DNA from: Deroplatys truncata
Taxonomy: Eukaryota > Arthropoda > Insecta > Mantodea > Mantidae
Direction of reading: 5' to 3'
DNA length: 64,000 nt
Assembly: GCA_030765065.1 (NCBI GenBank)
Contig: CM060987.1
Coordinates: forward strand, 77,553,833 to 77,617,832
Made by a program: the position numbers and the translations under genes. The number at the start of each line of letters is the position of its first letter. The first letter of the stretch is position 1. Below are positions 46,133-58,329 of this stretch, piece after piece. The notes beneath the pieces are model-generated. The model saw nothing but the letters and a program-made list of their open reading frames with translations, searched no databases and was not told the DNA's origin.

Positions 46133-46570
46133 TTACATTTGATTGAAGATTATGCTCTCAGAATTATGTTTCCTTCGTTGTACACTACTTAGTTAATTCA
46201 AAATGCTAATTTTTTTCCATTTAATCTCTTCATGCAAGCAGCGTGTTTAACACCTGCTCCACCGTTTATGTTAAAGATGCCTGCTCGTCTTTCTGAGTAT
46301 CCTGACACTGTGACTGATTGCAGCGGCATTAATCTGAATTATGCCAAGCACCTCTCTGCACAACCGCAGCAGTCTCCTAGCAGAGAAACAGAAGGAACTA
46401 TTATACTATATTGTTTAAGAATCAGCATGTAACAGTGATCACTGTTATATGTCAACAATTGTTTGCATTACCTCCGAAATGAAATTCTGAATACTCCAAT
46501 TTGTTAAAGGAAGTGTAGTATTAAGTTTTAATGCCTGAGTATCAAGCAAACTGTATTATTGGTAATTAAT
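46133..46570. other. Unassigned spacer
   Basis: The 66-codon frame at 46232-46432 has no family signature. Nothing else recognised. Confidence 0.45.
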
Positions 46571-46930
46571 TGTTCTTCCACAAAGCCGTGTGTAGTACAA
46601 GGCTGGAAAGCTAAAATCAGACGACTGAAAAGTTCAATGCCATAGCCGGGATTTGAATCTTCCGGTTTCCGTCAGGCTGCCCTAACCAACTGAGATAGCA
46701 TGGTAACACGTCGGTACGATTAAATTTCCCAACTGACTCGCATTTTTTCCGATAAACCATAAGGGGATCTTGAATTATTTTGAGATGACAAAATGGCGAC
46801 TTACAATGTCGCAAGTCCCTGGGTTCTAGTTTAACCAAATATTAGGTCAATCAATGTTACTTGTTCTTCCTCACAAGTTGTGTATAGGACAAGGTTGGAA
46901 AATAGAATCAGACAAGTGGATTTTTAGTCG
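46571..46930 (-). mobile_element. tRNA-derived SINE, partial dimer, minus strand
   Basis: On the minus strand a tRNA head (CTATCTCAGTTGGTTAGGGC ... AGATTCAAATCCCGG) is followed by CTGATTTTAGCTTTCCAGCC and AAGAACAA. The tail sequence occurs twice in plus coordinates, at 46571-46625 and 46863-46915 (TTGTTCTTCC ... CAAGG(C/T)TGGAAA), so two units or a tail duplication are present. Confidence 0.65.
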
Positions 46931-48316
46931 TTTTATTCTACCTTTCCAAACTGTCTTATTGTAGTACTAGCTAACCCGTTCTTACCCGGATGGATTTTTG
47001 AATCTCGAATGACAATTCAATTAATTTAATTTAACTACCCCCTCCCATTCGCCGTCCTATTTATGAAATTATTAAACACTAATATAGAAGATTTTTATGC
47101 TGAATATCCCTCTTTAGTCCTTATTGGCCTAGTTTTGTAAACTCCAAGATTTTTTAATAATAATGGATAAAACATATTCACGAAAATGGAAGTATATATA
47201 CATATATTGGTGGTTGCTGTATTTCTTACCTTCCAAAGCTCCCTCGACTAACTTTTAAATTTTGGAAATAGCTTTTAAATATATTTGCCCTGATGGAAAT
47301 ATTCAAATGATCGAGAAATATTTGGATAAGCACAGTAGATGCAACTTTAAATCGTAAATGTTTAATAGGTATCATACAGATTCACAACTTTCAATTGAGG
47401 TAAAGCAAAATGTGGCAAATTGGAGGTTATGAAGAATCTACAGCCCAACCCACACCCAAGGGTGGGTCCCTAATTAAACATTTTTGACTTGGCATATAGT
47501 TTGTTATAATGGAGAAAAGTAATAGCAATTTCGGTATTCATTTTGAGCATAGGTTGAATGGTTGTTGATGTTACGCTGGATACAATTTCTCTCTTTACGT
47601 TGGTAATGAGCTGTATATAACCTTACTAAACCAAGGTTATTAAAAGTTTAATTACATACTCCTGCAGAATTAGAACAAACTTTTACTCAGAACTTTTGAC
47701 ACGTCATTACACACCTCCGCAGCATTTGATAAAATTCGAATTAAAATAACTAAATATCACATACAATTTGTACCATAATAAGAAAGAGTTGATTGTCGTT
47801 TGTTTCGCATTTTGTTATTTTTACTTAACATTCCTTCAAGATTTGGCTGTTACACCGTAATCATCTATGTACATTGGTTGGAATACAATATAATCAGATA
47901 CAATATAATTTATACGCGGATTTGCTATGGAGAAACAAGTTGAAAATTCAAAGCCATCTGGTAATTTTCTTCTGTTAGTACTCCAACGTCTTCATAATGT
48001 TATATCCTGGCCTTTTAAATTGTCTTTTAGTTTTTGGTTATTAGTAGTTGGAATTATGAGTTGTCTTACAGCTGTCATCCGCCGCGAAGCACAGTGTTTT
48101 TCAGCGATGAAAGAAATATCAAAATCGGTTAAGTGGTTTCAGAACACTCCTATCCCCTCTATCTGTCTCTCTCAGTCTCTAACTCTCTCTTTCTCTCTCT
48201 CTCTCTCTCACACAGAAAATTTCTCTCTTTGTAATATTATTATCGATTAGGGTATGAGAGACATGGTAGAGATTTGATTATGTCATTCACGTTTACATTT
48301 GCTCATGGGCAACTAA
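46931..48316. other. Unassigned stretch with (TC)n tract
   Basis: A (TC)-rich tract lies at 48163-48212. An inverted CCCACACCC/GGGTGGG pair sits near 47449-47466. The 107-codon frame 47927-48250 ends in the TC tract and is unassigned. Confidence 0.4.
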
Positions 48317-48966
48317 AGGGTAGTTAAATTATATTCGAACTCACTCGCGGCATCCCTCTACAGCGCGAGACAGCCGGCAGTCACCGGGGAAATTACGCCG
48401 GCATAGGCAAACTAAAATCCTTATCTTAAGTTAGATGCTGGAAATGTTGACCTTCTGCTCTCAAACAGGCAACATATCTCGCGTAAAAGTTCTCGCTCAC
48501 TCTCCGAAGCTCAGCAGCAGGAATTATTGTGCTTTCTTGCATAATGTTTTCTCTAAGTTCCTGTAGTGTGCGAGGATTGGAACGATACACTTTGTCTTTT
48601 AAAGAACCCCATAAATAAAAATCACAACTCGTTAGGTCAGGAGAACGAGGGGGCCACAATCAACACTAATTATTCCGTCATCAAACACCTCTCTTATTGC
48701 ATGTAATGATTCGGCAGCCGTATGTGCTGTTGCAAAAAGTTGCTGGAACAACCATACATTTTCTCTTCTTCTGTCAAGCGATTGCTAAATGAATTTTTAC
48801 ACGAGATATGCTGCCTGTTTGAGAGCAGAAGGTCAACAGTTCCATCATCTATTATAAGGTAAGGATTTTAGTCCGCCTCTGCCACCGTAATTTCCCCGGC
48901 GACTTCCGGCTGTCTCGCGCAGTAGAGAGAGGCCGCGAGTGGTTTCGAATATAACTTAACTACCCT
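48317..48966 (-). mobile_element. Deleted Tc1/mariner-type element with ~170-bp inverted ends
   Basis: Left end AGGGTAGTTAAATTATATTC pairs with right end GTTATATTCG...CTACCCT on the opposite strand. Homology continues through the CGCGAGACAGCCGG, CCCCGG and TAAGATAAGGATTTTAG-type sequence and further into GAGAGCAGAAGGTCAAC, about 170 bases per arm (48317-48490 and 48798-48966). The minus frame 48426-48659 is a transposase C terminus: WPPRSPDLTSCDFYLWGSLK then DKVYRSNPRTLQELRENI, the DDE end of DUF4817-type insect transposases. Because the arms include the end of that gene, the element probably formed by an inverted duplication. Confidence 0.85.
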
Positions 48967-49007
48967 ATATTATTTCCTCAAAAAAGAGAGAACTTTTTTA
49001 TTTATTT

Positions 49008-49890
49008 CTCTGCTACGTATAAGTAAGTATGGGAAGTATTGCATTCCACCCAAAAATTCGATATCGATATTTCACCGGAAATACATGTTTTGAGGTACTC
49101 TGAATCCAAATAAAGGCTTTTTGGACACATGCCCATCTGTGCGTCTGTCTGTCTCTATATACCTGTCAGTCTTTGAACAGCATAACTCAAAACGAAAAGT
49201 CGGATAAATACCGAACTTGTTACATGAGTTTACTATCTTCCAAGAATGCAACAGGAAGATTTTCAAGAAAATCCCCCCACTTCAGACTGCCCTTTACATG
49301 GAACATTTTTCGAAAATTTTGATATTCTCAAAAATTGCTCTAATGATTTTGGTTAAAATATCATATGTTTAAGATATTTTCATGGTAAATGAAATGTATA
49401 TCTTCAATTTTCTGGGAATGTTCCCAAAAGTCCTCTTCATTCTGAATAACTTTCGCATAACTGGTAGACCGTAAGAGACAGACAAAATTTTATTACATAA
49501 AAAAATGTATATGTCGTTAAAATACACAATTTATGTCGCTTACATTTTATTTTCTTCTTTCTTCTTTTTTTGAGTGTACCATTTCCCAGATATTCCTTGT
49601 TATTTTTTTGAATTTTTCATTACTTATACTTTTTCTCAAAAGGGAATTCGTTATGCATTTTTTATGTCCTGGACATGCAAAGAGAATAGAATGTTCCACG
49701 TAGCAACCAGCTCTTAAAAGATTTGACTATCGCTTAAAGCCTACCATATTCCCCTTGCACTTACAAGAAAATTAGAATAAGATTAACATCTGGATGCCTC
49801 GATTAACATGAAGTAGATGGAGAATAAGCGTTTTAAAAATAGTTTGTACAAGAGCAGAGAAAGTCATGTGAGTGCAACACATTACACTTT
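49008..49890 (-). repeat. Family A near full-length copy, minus strand
   Basis: From CTGCTACGTATAAGTAAGTA to GAGTGCAACACATTACAC. All landmarks occur in reverse: ACCCAAAAATTCGATATCG, TTTCACCGGAAATACATG, GGAACATTTTTCGAAAATTT, TGGTAGACCGTAAGAGAC, GGACATGCAAAGAGAATAG and GCAGAGAAAGTCATGTG. The CA microsatellite is short here. Single-arm subfamily. Confidence 0.9.
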
Positions 49891-51110
49891 ACTTTTTTCT
49901 TAAAAAGGCTAAGAAGATGGAGAATAAGATTAATCAATTTAAGGGTATTATTTGAGGTATAAAGATGTATTAATTAATACTATTTTTTTGCATTATGCCC
50001 CCTATTTAATAATAATGCTTGCAACTTGTGTTACCGATTAATAAGCATTATACATCTTCATGTAATAAGCAGAAAAATAAATATGGTTCTTGAAAACCAC
50101 ACCAGGTTAGCAAGAAGGCTTTCTTGATACATTTAAAGGATGTCAAAGGGTACGTGGTTGTTACATACTTTCTCTTCATAATATTTATAATCTGTCTCTT
50201 TTACAATAACATCTTATTATTCGATCAGAATAAACAATTTCTCATGCTTGATATCCTACATTCATTGTAATAGGGAATAAAGCCATGGGCTTCCAATAGC
50301 TATAAGCATAGCGAATTTTGCTTGGTAATCCGGTCATCAGGATTTAACCTATATCCTCCCTAATGCTTGTTTTGCATCTCTGTCTCCGTGAGGGTTCCAT
50401 ACTGTACATAGACATGGATATTAAAAACAAGGAACATCCGTTTCATCCTTGTCTCTTTATCCTTTCGTCTCATTTTATAACAACATTACTAGAACTTTTT
50501 TTTATTTTTTCGAATCGTGTGTGCAAAATTAACTTTATGTTCCAGGCACAAGAGGAACATAATATGTTTTCTTAATATATGCACCTCATCGAATGTTATA
50601 AGCATTTTTTTCATATTTGGTAAGCCCGCGTGCTCATATGTTTACAAAATGCACAGCGCTCATTAAATATACATTAAATGTGCAATAATTTTAGTGTAGC
50701 ATGTGTTTTTTAACCGCGCTTCAATGTCTACGGCATACTGTGACGGTTATCTGCAAGTTCTTTGGTATATATAAAGTCTGCCAGACAGGTGGCCTTAGTT
50801 GCATAATGGCATTTCTATTCCAATCTGCTTGAGTAGATTTCTACTAGATGGCCTCAGTGTCATTTAGTTTGTTGCTCTTTAGTTAGTGAACTATTGTGAT
50901 CGCGTGATTTTTGTTTTTCATTTATATGCAGCCTATAACATCCAAGGTTATAAAGGCGGTTTTGCCTTTAGAACAATTTCACATCGGCGAAGATGTTCAC
51001 TCGTTTACTATGGTGTTAATCCTTGGGCTTTCTATTTAAACATTATTTTCACATACACCTCTCACTCATTCTTCCAGACACTAGGGAGGACGAGGGATAA
51101 TCCTGGTTAA
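49891..51110. other. Unassigned spacer
   Basis: No gene recognised in either direction; the frames at 50363-50575 and 50886-51110 are unassigned. Confidence 0.45.
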
Positions 51111-51300
51111 AGAAAACTCCCCATCCTCCAGCCAGGAATCGAACCCACGCTCTGGATTTGAAACCTAGCTTACTAACCACTAGACCACAGAATCAGTCCT
51201 AATCCTGGCTAAAGAAAACTCCCCATCCTCCAGCCAGGAATCGAATCCACGAGCTCTGGATTTGGAAGCCAGCTTATTAAGCACTAGACCACAGAAGCAG
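51111..51300 (-). mobile_element. Two tandem tRNA-like SINE heads, minus strand
   Basis: Two units of about 95 bases, each reading on the minus strand TGTGGTCTAGTG..TAA (A box), GG.TTCGATTCCTGG (B box) and GAGGATGGGGAGTTTTCTTT. The unit nearer 51300 is better preserved. Identity between units is high by eye, suggesting a duplication rather than two insertions. Confidence 0.75.
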
Positions 51301-51499
51301 TCTGTGTGATTGTTGTTCTTTGGGTAAGCACACGTAATCAGAGCAATGTCAACCAGATAACATTGCTTGTATACCTACTCGCTTTCCTGTACCATCTGCT
51401 TGGGTAAGCTGTTGACAGGTGACCTTAATTACGTAAGTTCCTTCCTATACCATATTTATGTTCATATTTATTTATATTTTATGTTTCTTTAATTCTGTG

Positions 51500-51675
51500 A
51501 ATGGAACTTTGGATTCAATACGATATTTACCTGGACACTGAAGGAAACCACGAAAACAAAGGAAGGAAAAAGAAAAGAATCCAACAAATTTGCAATGTAT
51601 GAGATTTGAATCCGCGACCTCCCGAATGCCAGCCAAGACGCTATCGCCTGAACCACCACTCTCGATAAATGTAGA
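51500..51675 (-). mobile_element. tRNA-derived SINE fragment, minus strand
   Basis: On the minus strand: GGTTCAGGCGATAGCGTCTT (A-box region), GGAGGTCGCGGATTCAAATC (B box), then TTGGATTCTTTTCTTTTTCC and a diverged body. Confidence 0.6.
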
Positions 51676-52922
51676 ACTTTATGGTGACCTTGCATAACTA
51701 ACAATGGTAATCTAAAAGCATAGAGTGTTGGTTGATATGCCAGTTCAATAGAGTTGCTCCTGTACTGCTACTTCCCCATTTCCCACTGCTCCAGTTCTGC
51801 TGGCTATTGTGGTCTTTACTCGTTAGTCTGGGAAATAGGTTCCTCAGAATAACGACAGGCGGATCAGCTGAGCTCGGCAGTTTTAATTAGGTCTTCTCAT
51901 CCTTACCTTTCCTGTCCTGGGCTTAGAATCTTTGTGCCTAGGATGTGGGGGAGCAATTGGAAATGGAAAGGAATGTATCTCTCTCTTTCCTTGCCCTGGG
52001 GATTTATGTTGATGAATGAGAGTCTTTTTATGGTATCCATTCTGCTATTGAGTACGAATTGATTGTATCCAGTGCTACTCAAAGGAAGTTCATTATAAGA
52101 GCATTTGCTCATGTAAACAGAAAAGGGGATGGATCTTACATCTGAATTTGCCTTTGTTTAATTGCACTTATAATTATGACACAATCCGCAGTATGCAGAA
52201 TATCCTAATTTTCTTACGTGACAAGGTCATGAAATTAAACATTTATTCTTAATAAAGTAATGTCCGAAAATACTTCATTTTCAAGTTATAGTGGTATGAA
52301 GTCAAGTCCATCTCTTGAAAAACATGCCTGTTCTGTCCGCAATATGTGTCTAGCAAAATCTGGCTGTTAACGATATCTAAGTACCATTCAGAAAATTATT
52401 TTTATTATTATTGTTTCATTTCTGTAGCTCCCTTTAACTTCCGTGGTCATATCGGGGGCTTTAACTTTAGAAACAGCAATCCGTTGACTGTAGTTTTTGA
52501 AGTTGGTGTTTACGATTGTTATTAGGAAACACATTCACTCCTACATTCATACTACCAGACTTAGTTATCTGGGACTAATGTTGGTATATTTTTAGCATAC
52601 TGATTTAGGACTCTTCATATAGACATGTGACTCGGACAACCTCTGCGAAACCTCACCTTCAAAGTTTAATGTTTTCACATTTCTATTCGCTCCTGGGACT
52701 ATTTTTATTACTTGGGATTGCCGTTATCTCGAAAATGTTGATCCAATCTTGAAAATGTTGTGCTTCGCTTTGCCAATTTGGCATGGGCGTAAGCTGCGTT
52801 ATACATGTCTACAAATTCAATATTTGCATACTGATGCATTTTAATACAGTGAAAATAAATAAACAGATCTGAAAGAATATATGCAGCCATAAAAGTGAAG
52901 TATTTTCGAACGTTACCTTGTT
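51676..52922. other. Unassigned spacer
   Basis: No gene or repeat recognised. Confidence 0.45.
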
Positions 52923-53282
52923 AAAAAATGTTACCTGTGTGTTACATTCACATAACTTTCATCTCTCTACACAATATTCCTACAAAATCTTATGTTTCCA
53001 TCTATTTCATGTTAATCGAGATAAACGTTTGCAGAAATGGTTCCATTACACATTTCGTTGTAGGTACAAACGGAGTGCAGGAGGCTGAAGTAACAGTCAG
53101 ATTTTTTATAGCAGGTGGCCCAACCGCACCGTGTTTGATGTGTGCAAATAAGCCTTCGTGCGATAAAAGAGTTGCAGAACTCAACGGAGCATTTCCAAGT
53201 AAACACAGGTCATTGGTGGACTGGCACATTAGCATAGCGCCCTAAAAGTTCACTAGTTCTACTCTACTACTATTACTACTAG

Positions 53283-53293
53283 TACTGCTACTT

Positions 53294-53376
<83 letters not shown>

Positions 53377-53378
53377 AT
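53283..53378. repeat. (TAC)n microsatellite
   Basis: About 30 TAC/CTA units, flanked by imperfect repeats on both sides from 53260 to 53400. Confidence 0.95.
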
Positions 53379-53910
53379 CTACTACTATTACTTCTACTAC
53401 ACCAGCGGTTCTCAGAAACATCCATATGTATACTCGGAGACATTTGGAACATACTTCCAGGGGATAAATTTCGAACACCTATTCAATGAGCGAAGTCAGC
53501 ATTACAGTAGCATTAGGTGATGATGATGATGATAATAATAATAGTAACAATAATATTTATAATAACAAGCGAAAATAATGGTAGTGAAACACTGTAGGCT
53601 CTCATATTTGTTGCTCATAGTCCGTATTGCTAGACAAGAACAGCATAAACACAATTAAAAGTAGCTGTAGCTGGATACGGATAGATAAAATAAAGACATT
53701 TTATATATTAGTCAGTCTAAAAAGTGAGTTTATTCCCTCGAAAATAAGGCCTTTGTAACTCAAGTGGAAAATATTCTAAGACCTTTTCGGTCTATTTTTG
53801 TCTGTCATCACGGACTGTATACTCTAGTGCAAGCCTGGTAAGTGCCTCTCAATGAGCACTATCCGTCCATTGTCTTTGCTGATAAGCAAGAGGAGTAGAA
53901 CGAAGCTCGG

Positions 53911-54054
53911 CTGGCACCGTAGCTCAGACAGTAGAGCACCTACCTGCTCTATGGTAATGCGAGGGGCCCCGGGTTCGATTCCCGGCTGGGAGGTGGGAAT
54001 ATTTCTCTAGCCAAAATTATTCGCTATCCTCCCCAGAGTCTGGAAGCATGAATG

Positions 54055-54056
<2 letters not shown>
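53911..54056 (+). mobile_element. tRNA-derived SINE, plus strand
   Basis: GTAGCTCAGACAGTAGAGCA is an excellent tRNA A-box/D-arm region and CGGGTTCGATTCCCGGC an excellent B box/T-arm. The anticodon region between them is too long and unpaired for a real tRNA. A body of about 60 bases follows, running into the (GT)n tract, so this is a short SINE rather than a tRNA gene. Confidence 0.8.

Positions 54057-54101
<45 letters not shown>
54057..54101. repeat. (GT)n microsatellite
   Basis: About 20 GT units directly after the SINE body; possibly grown from its tail. Confidence 0.97.
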
Positions 54102-54890
54102 TCTAATGATTAAAGCCCAAAGTTTACTATAAACCCAAAGACAATCGAATACGAGTTAACTCCATTGCCTATAGGCAATAATATGTTCCAAAGGAAATTT
54201 CACAGATAAGACCATTGAGTTAAAGACGAGGTATAAATCGAGTATTGAAAAAACAAATAAATATAAAGAAACTCTCTCATACTGATTCGCCAGTTCTCCA
54301 CTGACCTGTGTTTACTTGGAATCACCCGGTTACTCTTTTAATGCACGAAGGGATATTTACATACTTGAAATATGGCGCCGTTGGGTGACCTGGTATTGGC
54401 CTTTAAATTCCATGCTTTTATCTTGACATCGCGAGAAAGAGCTGACTGGCGACAATAGTTAAAACATGAAAAAGTATTTAAATATTCAAACCAATAACAA
54501 TACATATCAATAAATAGCCAACGATAAAAATTATTTGCAATAAATCCTGTTTTTTGAAAATAATGTAGATTTTGTGTGCACTAAGCTTTTGTCTATCTCT
54601 TATGGTTTACAAAATTGATTCTGAAAGAAGAAGACTGCACATGTTATGCCCAGAAAATGTAAGATATACGCTTTATTAGTCTTGTTAATATCTATCATGT
54701 TATTTTATGAGCCACTAGAGTCGTTAGAGCCATTATGAGAAAATAAAAATTAACGAACCATTTTCCATGTAAAGGGTAGTTTGGAGTGGGTAGATTATTT
54801 TGAAAATCTTGTCGTATCTGAAATTTTTGGTTGGAATGCAATGTTTGCTCTACAATCAAATGCTACAGAAATTAAAAGCTTTTATTTTTA

Positions 54891-55836
54891 CGTTCCTCTA
54901 TCACATCAGAAAATTAGAAATATTTATCTGATCAGTACACCCTATTAAGGCAGTGTACAAACCTAACGTACAGCAAACAACTTAACTATAATGTTAATGT
55001 ACCTTGTTAATCTTAGGTCTTTGCATCCCGCACTGTTAATGAAGGCGTTTAACGCTTCAACAGTAAACTCTAGCATCTCCTCCCCTTGTCATAAAATTTA
55101 AGGTGACAGATCTGTTGAAAATGTTGGGATAAATAACACACTACCAATACTGCAGTAATTAAACGGTCCAGGGAACATGTTATCAAAGTTTACTTTGTGA
55201 AGAAAGAGAAAGGAAAAAGCGGAAGGAAGGAAGATAGTATGATAGGTGGGTGAGTGAGAGGTAGGTGGGTAGGCAGCTGTATTCTGTTAGAGTATATCAC
55301 GTACTATTCATAATGAAAGTTATATATGAAGAAAAGCTATCCCAATTCTAATAAATTAGGGGCATAAATTTAATGCAAATTCAAAGAATTGTCAAAGTGC
55401 TTGATTTTATATGGAAAGATAATAAAACAAAAATCTTAATTTTTTATAGGATAAGAAATAGTAATAGTGTAGCAAATAAACACTAGCAAAACTACTAGTG
55501 GAAATTTATCTTCATTCAAATAAGCAAACAATGTTTTGCAATAGTTTCGTCATAGATAGTTTCGCGTTAGATGGATGTAGCTTATATCGCTGCTAGAATT
55601 CAATTTGTTACTACGTCATTGGTAAAGTATGTTTAAATGTTCCACTAGAAGCTTTCCAGAAATGCAATGAACCTGAATTCATACACCCAAACCCAACCCC
55701 AAGGCCAAATTTCAACATCTGCAAGTCCAAAAATATTCTGCTGTACAGTTGTGCAAGATTTCTACTATACCCTACAGTGAATGAAGAAGAAGAAGCAGGA
55801 GGAACATTTCCGCCGTCGTTTTAATTCTAATTTTGA
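54891..55836. other. Unassigned spacer
   Basis: A purine-rich tract lies at 55198-55250. Nothing else recognised. Confidence 0.5.
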
Positions 55837-56738
55837 AAAATCTGATGTGTTGCACTCACATGACTTTCTCTTTCTTGTACAATCTATTTTTACAAACACT
55901 TATTCTCCATCTACTTCATGTTAATCGAGATGTTAATCTTATTGCTAATTTTCTTGTAGATGCAAGCGGAATTGGTAGGCTTTAAGCTATAGTCAAATAT
56001 TTTAAGAGTTGGTTGCTATGTGGAGTATTCCATTCTCTTTGCATTACCAGGACAAATACAATACTTCCCCTACTTACTATACGTAGTAGAGAAAGTAAAA
56101 AACGAATAACGAATTCCCATTTGAGAAACAGTTTAAAGTATTGTAAAATTCAAACAAATAAAGAATATCTCAGAAATAGTTCACTCCACAATAAAGTGAA
56201 TATGACATAAATTGCGTGTTTTAACAAGGTTTACATTTTTTTGTGTAGAAAAATTTTGTTTATCTCTTACGGTTTACCAGTTATACACAACTCATTCAGA
56301 ATGAAGAGGACTTTTGGGGACAATCCCAGAAAATTCAAGATACACGCTTCATTTGTCATGAAAACATCTCCAACATATGATGTTTTAATCAAAATCCTTA
56401 TAGCCGTTTTTGAGAAAATCAAAATTTTCGAAAAATGCCCCATATAAAGAGTCGTCTAGGGTGGAGAGATTTTCTTGAAAACCTTCGTGTCGCATCTTTG
56501 AAAGATGCTGAACCTTAATACCAAGTTTGGCATTTATCCGACTTTTCATTTTTGAGTTATGATGTTCACAGACACGTAGACACATCCACACAGACACATA
56601 CACGGACCTTTTTTTAAAAAGTTTTTTTTGGATTCAGGGGGTCTCAAAACATGTATTTCCGGTGAAATCTCGGTATCGAATTTTTGGGTGAAATGCAATG
56701 GTTCCCCTACTTACTTATATGTAGTAGAGAAAGTAATA
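55837..56738 (+). repeat. Family A copy with a second 3' end inserted in its middle
   Basis: Starts AAAAATCTGATGTGTTGCAC, single-arm subfamily. At its internal A-run (GCATTACCAGGACAAA, 56054) it is interrupted by 46 bases identical to the family's 3' end, then resumes with CGAATAACGAATTCCCATTT and goes on to a second 3' end, TATGTAGTAGAGAAAGTAATAA. The part after the interruption appears older (CTTACGGTTTACCAG, GTCGTCTAGGGTGG). Confidence 0.92.
56054..56099 (+). repeat. Isolated family A 3' end (46 bases) nested in another copy
   Basis: TACAATACTTCCCCTACTTA leads to CGTAGTAGAGAAAGTAAAAA with no other family A sequence upstream of it. It is best read as an extremely 5'-truncated copy inserted at the host copy's A-run. 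Confidence 0.85.
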
Positions 56739-57974
56739 AAAGAGTGCAGTTTTAATTTATTGCTGACTTGGTAACAGTTCTGTGACTTTCAAACACTGAA
56801 CGTTTTTTCTACACAAAAGAGTGTACTTATCAGGTGATATATATATTCTTTTGAAAATCCATATGTAGTGTAAAAGCATTTCATAATATATAGTCTGTAT
56901 TCTCCCTGAGTAGTTTCATCATCACTAATTTTCAATGTTTTGTAGTTGTGTAATTAGAACTTTAAGATTCAACATCAGACAACGTGGTTTAAAGCGATTA
57001 TGATTAAATTGTTTTTCTCCTGGACACTTCAATTACATCGACACACGTTTTTATTAATATAAAAGATATGTTTATCATCAACTCTAAAATTTAACATTGT
57101 AAACTGTAATACAAACTCAACTGGGATTGGTATTTTCTTCTTATACTGACTTTAATATCCATTCGCTAAAACTTCACGCTTTGCAGTAGAATTGTAGTTG
57201 TAAAGCATATTTCACATTATTGAAATAACCGCCCTAATGCATACGGAAGGACACTTAGGACGTTGAGCTTGGGAAATGGGAATTACAAAGGGATGCGGGT
57301 GTTGTGTTTCTCGCCTGTGATAGGCCTATTCAAAGTTATGCACCGGAGTGTAATTATCTGTTCAGAAACCTGGGTGTGTGCGCACGATACTGTAACTAAT
57401 TCCAAACAAATGTAATGTTCAGCTGCTGTTTCCCAGTTTTGTTGGTTTGCATGTGCGAGTTGCTATGTACTTCTAAGGGATGTAGCAGGAATTGAACCGT
57501 GTACAATTTCCCAAAACTTACAGAAGGGTAAAAGAAGTTTAGAAATAGAGATTAAAAGAATATCATTGAGAAAATAAATAAAATTGCATATTTTTATTAT
57601 ATTTAAGGATGTAAAAATGGAAGAAGAAATCAAAGTGTATAGAAATGTATAAAAGTACAACTTATGCCAGTACACGGAATTACATTTCACTATAATAATA
57701 TAAGACATAAAATTATAATGTGCATAATTAATTAGTAAGGAATTGTTTATGTTGAAATAATTTGTTAAAAACACGTTTTTATAAATTTGATTGGTAAATA
57801 TGTTAAGCATCTAGAGAAAATAAATGAAATACAATGATTTTCATTGCTAGGGAGGATAAATAAGATATGAAGAAAGAGGGAAAAATTTGGTAAGATGGCA
57901 AGAAAAAGAGTGACGCCATAATTTGCTGACGCTAAGAGACGCAATAGATGCAAAAATATAAGCATTGTGAAGCA

Positions 57975-57975
<1 letters not shown>
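56739..57975. other. Unassigned AT-rich stretch
   Basis: No gene recognised; minus frames at 57463-57965 are AT-driven and hydrophobic by composition. Confidence 0.45.

Positions 57976-58031
<56 letters not shown>
57976..58031. repeat. (AC)n microsatellite
   Basis: About 27 AC units immediately upstream of the MITE at 58049. Confidence 0.97.
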
Positions 58032-58033
<2 letters not shown>

Positions 58034-58048
58034 CACACCGCATATATA

Positions 58049-58329
58049 CAGGTTGGACCATTTTAGTTGGGACTGTACAATATCTCCAAAATAAGCGTTG
58101 TTAAAAGAAACGTTTTGAATAAAAGTTGCTTGATATTATGAAATTGACCTTAATTGTAGGTTGCCATTTAAAACATTAAATTGACCCATCATAACGTTCT
58201 CCAAACAAAACACGACTAATGGTATTTACTTTCCCCCATAACATCAAGCAACTTTTATTCAAAACATTTCTTTCTACAACGCTTAGTTTTGGAGATATTA
58301 TACAGTCTCAACTTAAATGGTCCACCCTG
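58049..58329. mobile_element. Short MITE related to 18482-19102
   Basis: Ends CAGGTTGGACCATTTTAG and AACTTAAATGGTCCACCCTG, flanked by TATATA on both sides. Nearly all of its 281 bases lie in inverted arms: GTTGCTTGATATTATG and CATCAAGCAACTTTTATTC, CTCCAAAATAAGCG and CGCTTAGTTTTGGAG. Compared with 18482-19102 it lacks the ~300-base centre. Confidence 0.92.

Larger units (their letters stand above)
53114..54390. mobile_element. Foldback-like element with ~120-base inverted arms
   Basis: The left arm 53114-53240 (GGTGGCCCAACCGCACCG ... CTTCGTGCGATAAAAGAG ... TTCCAAGTAAACACAGGTCA) is matched inverted by the right arm, about 54275-54390, whose complement reads GGTCACCCAACGGCGCCAT ... CTTCGTGCATTAAAAGAGT ... 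TTCCAAGTAAACACAGGTCA. The interior holds a (TAC)n array, a GAT/AAT tract, a SINE and a (GT)n tract. No transposase seen. It interrupts an old family A copy, which supports it being a discrete insertion. Confidence 0.75.
52923..54890 (+). repeat. Family A old copy, split by a foldback element
   Basis: Block 1 (52923 to about 53113) starts TGTGTGTTACATTCACATAA and includes CATGTTAATCGAGATAAACG. Block 2 (54391-54890) resumes with GGCCTTTAAATTCCATGC and contains TCTATCTCTTATGGTTTAC, TTTTCCATGTAAAGGGTAGTTTGGAGTGG and GAAATTTTTGGTTGGAATGC. The two blocks are collinear with 41447-42298 and are separated by 53114-54390. Confidence 0.75.

Noticed and set aside
53911..53995. Functional tRNA gene
   Set aside because: A and B boxes are excellent, but the anticodon region is too long and does not pair, and a SINE body follows.
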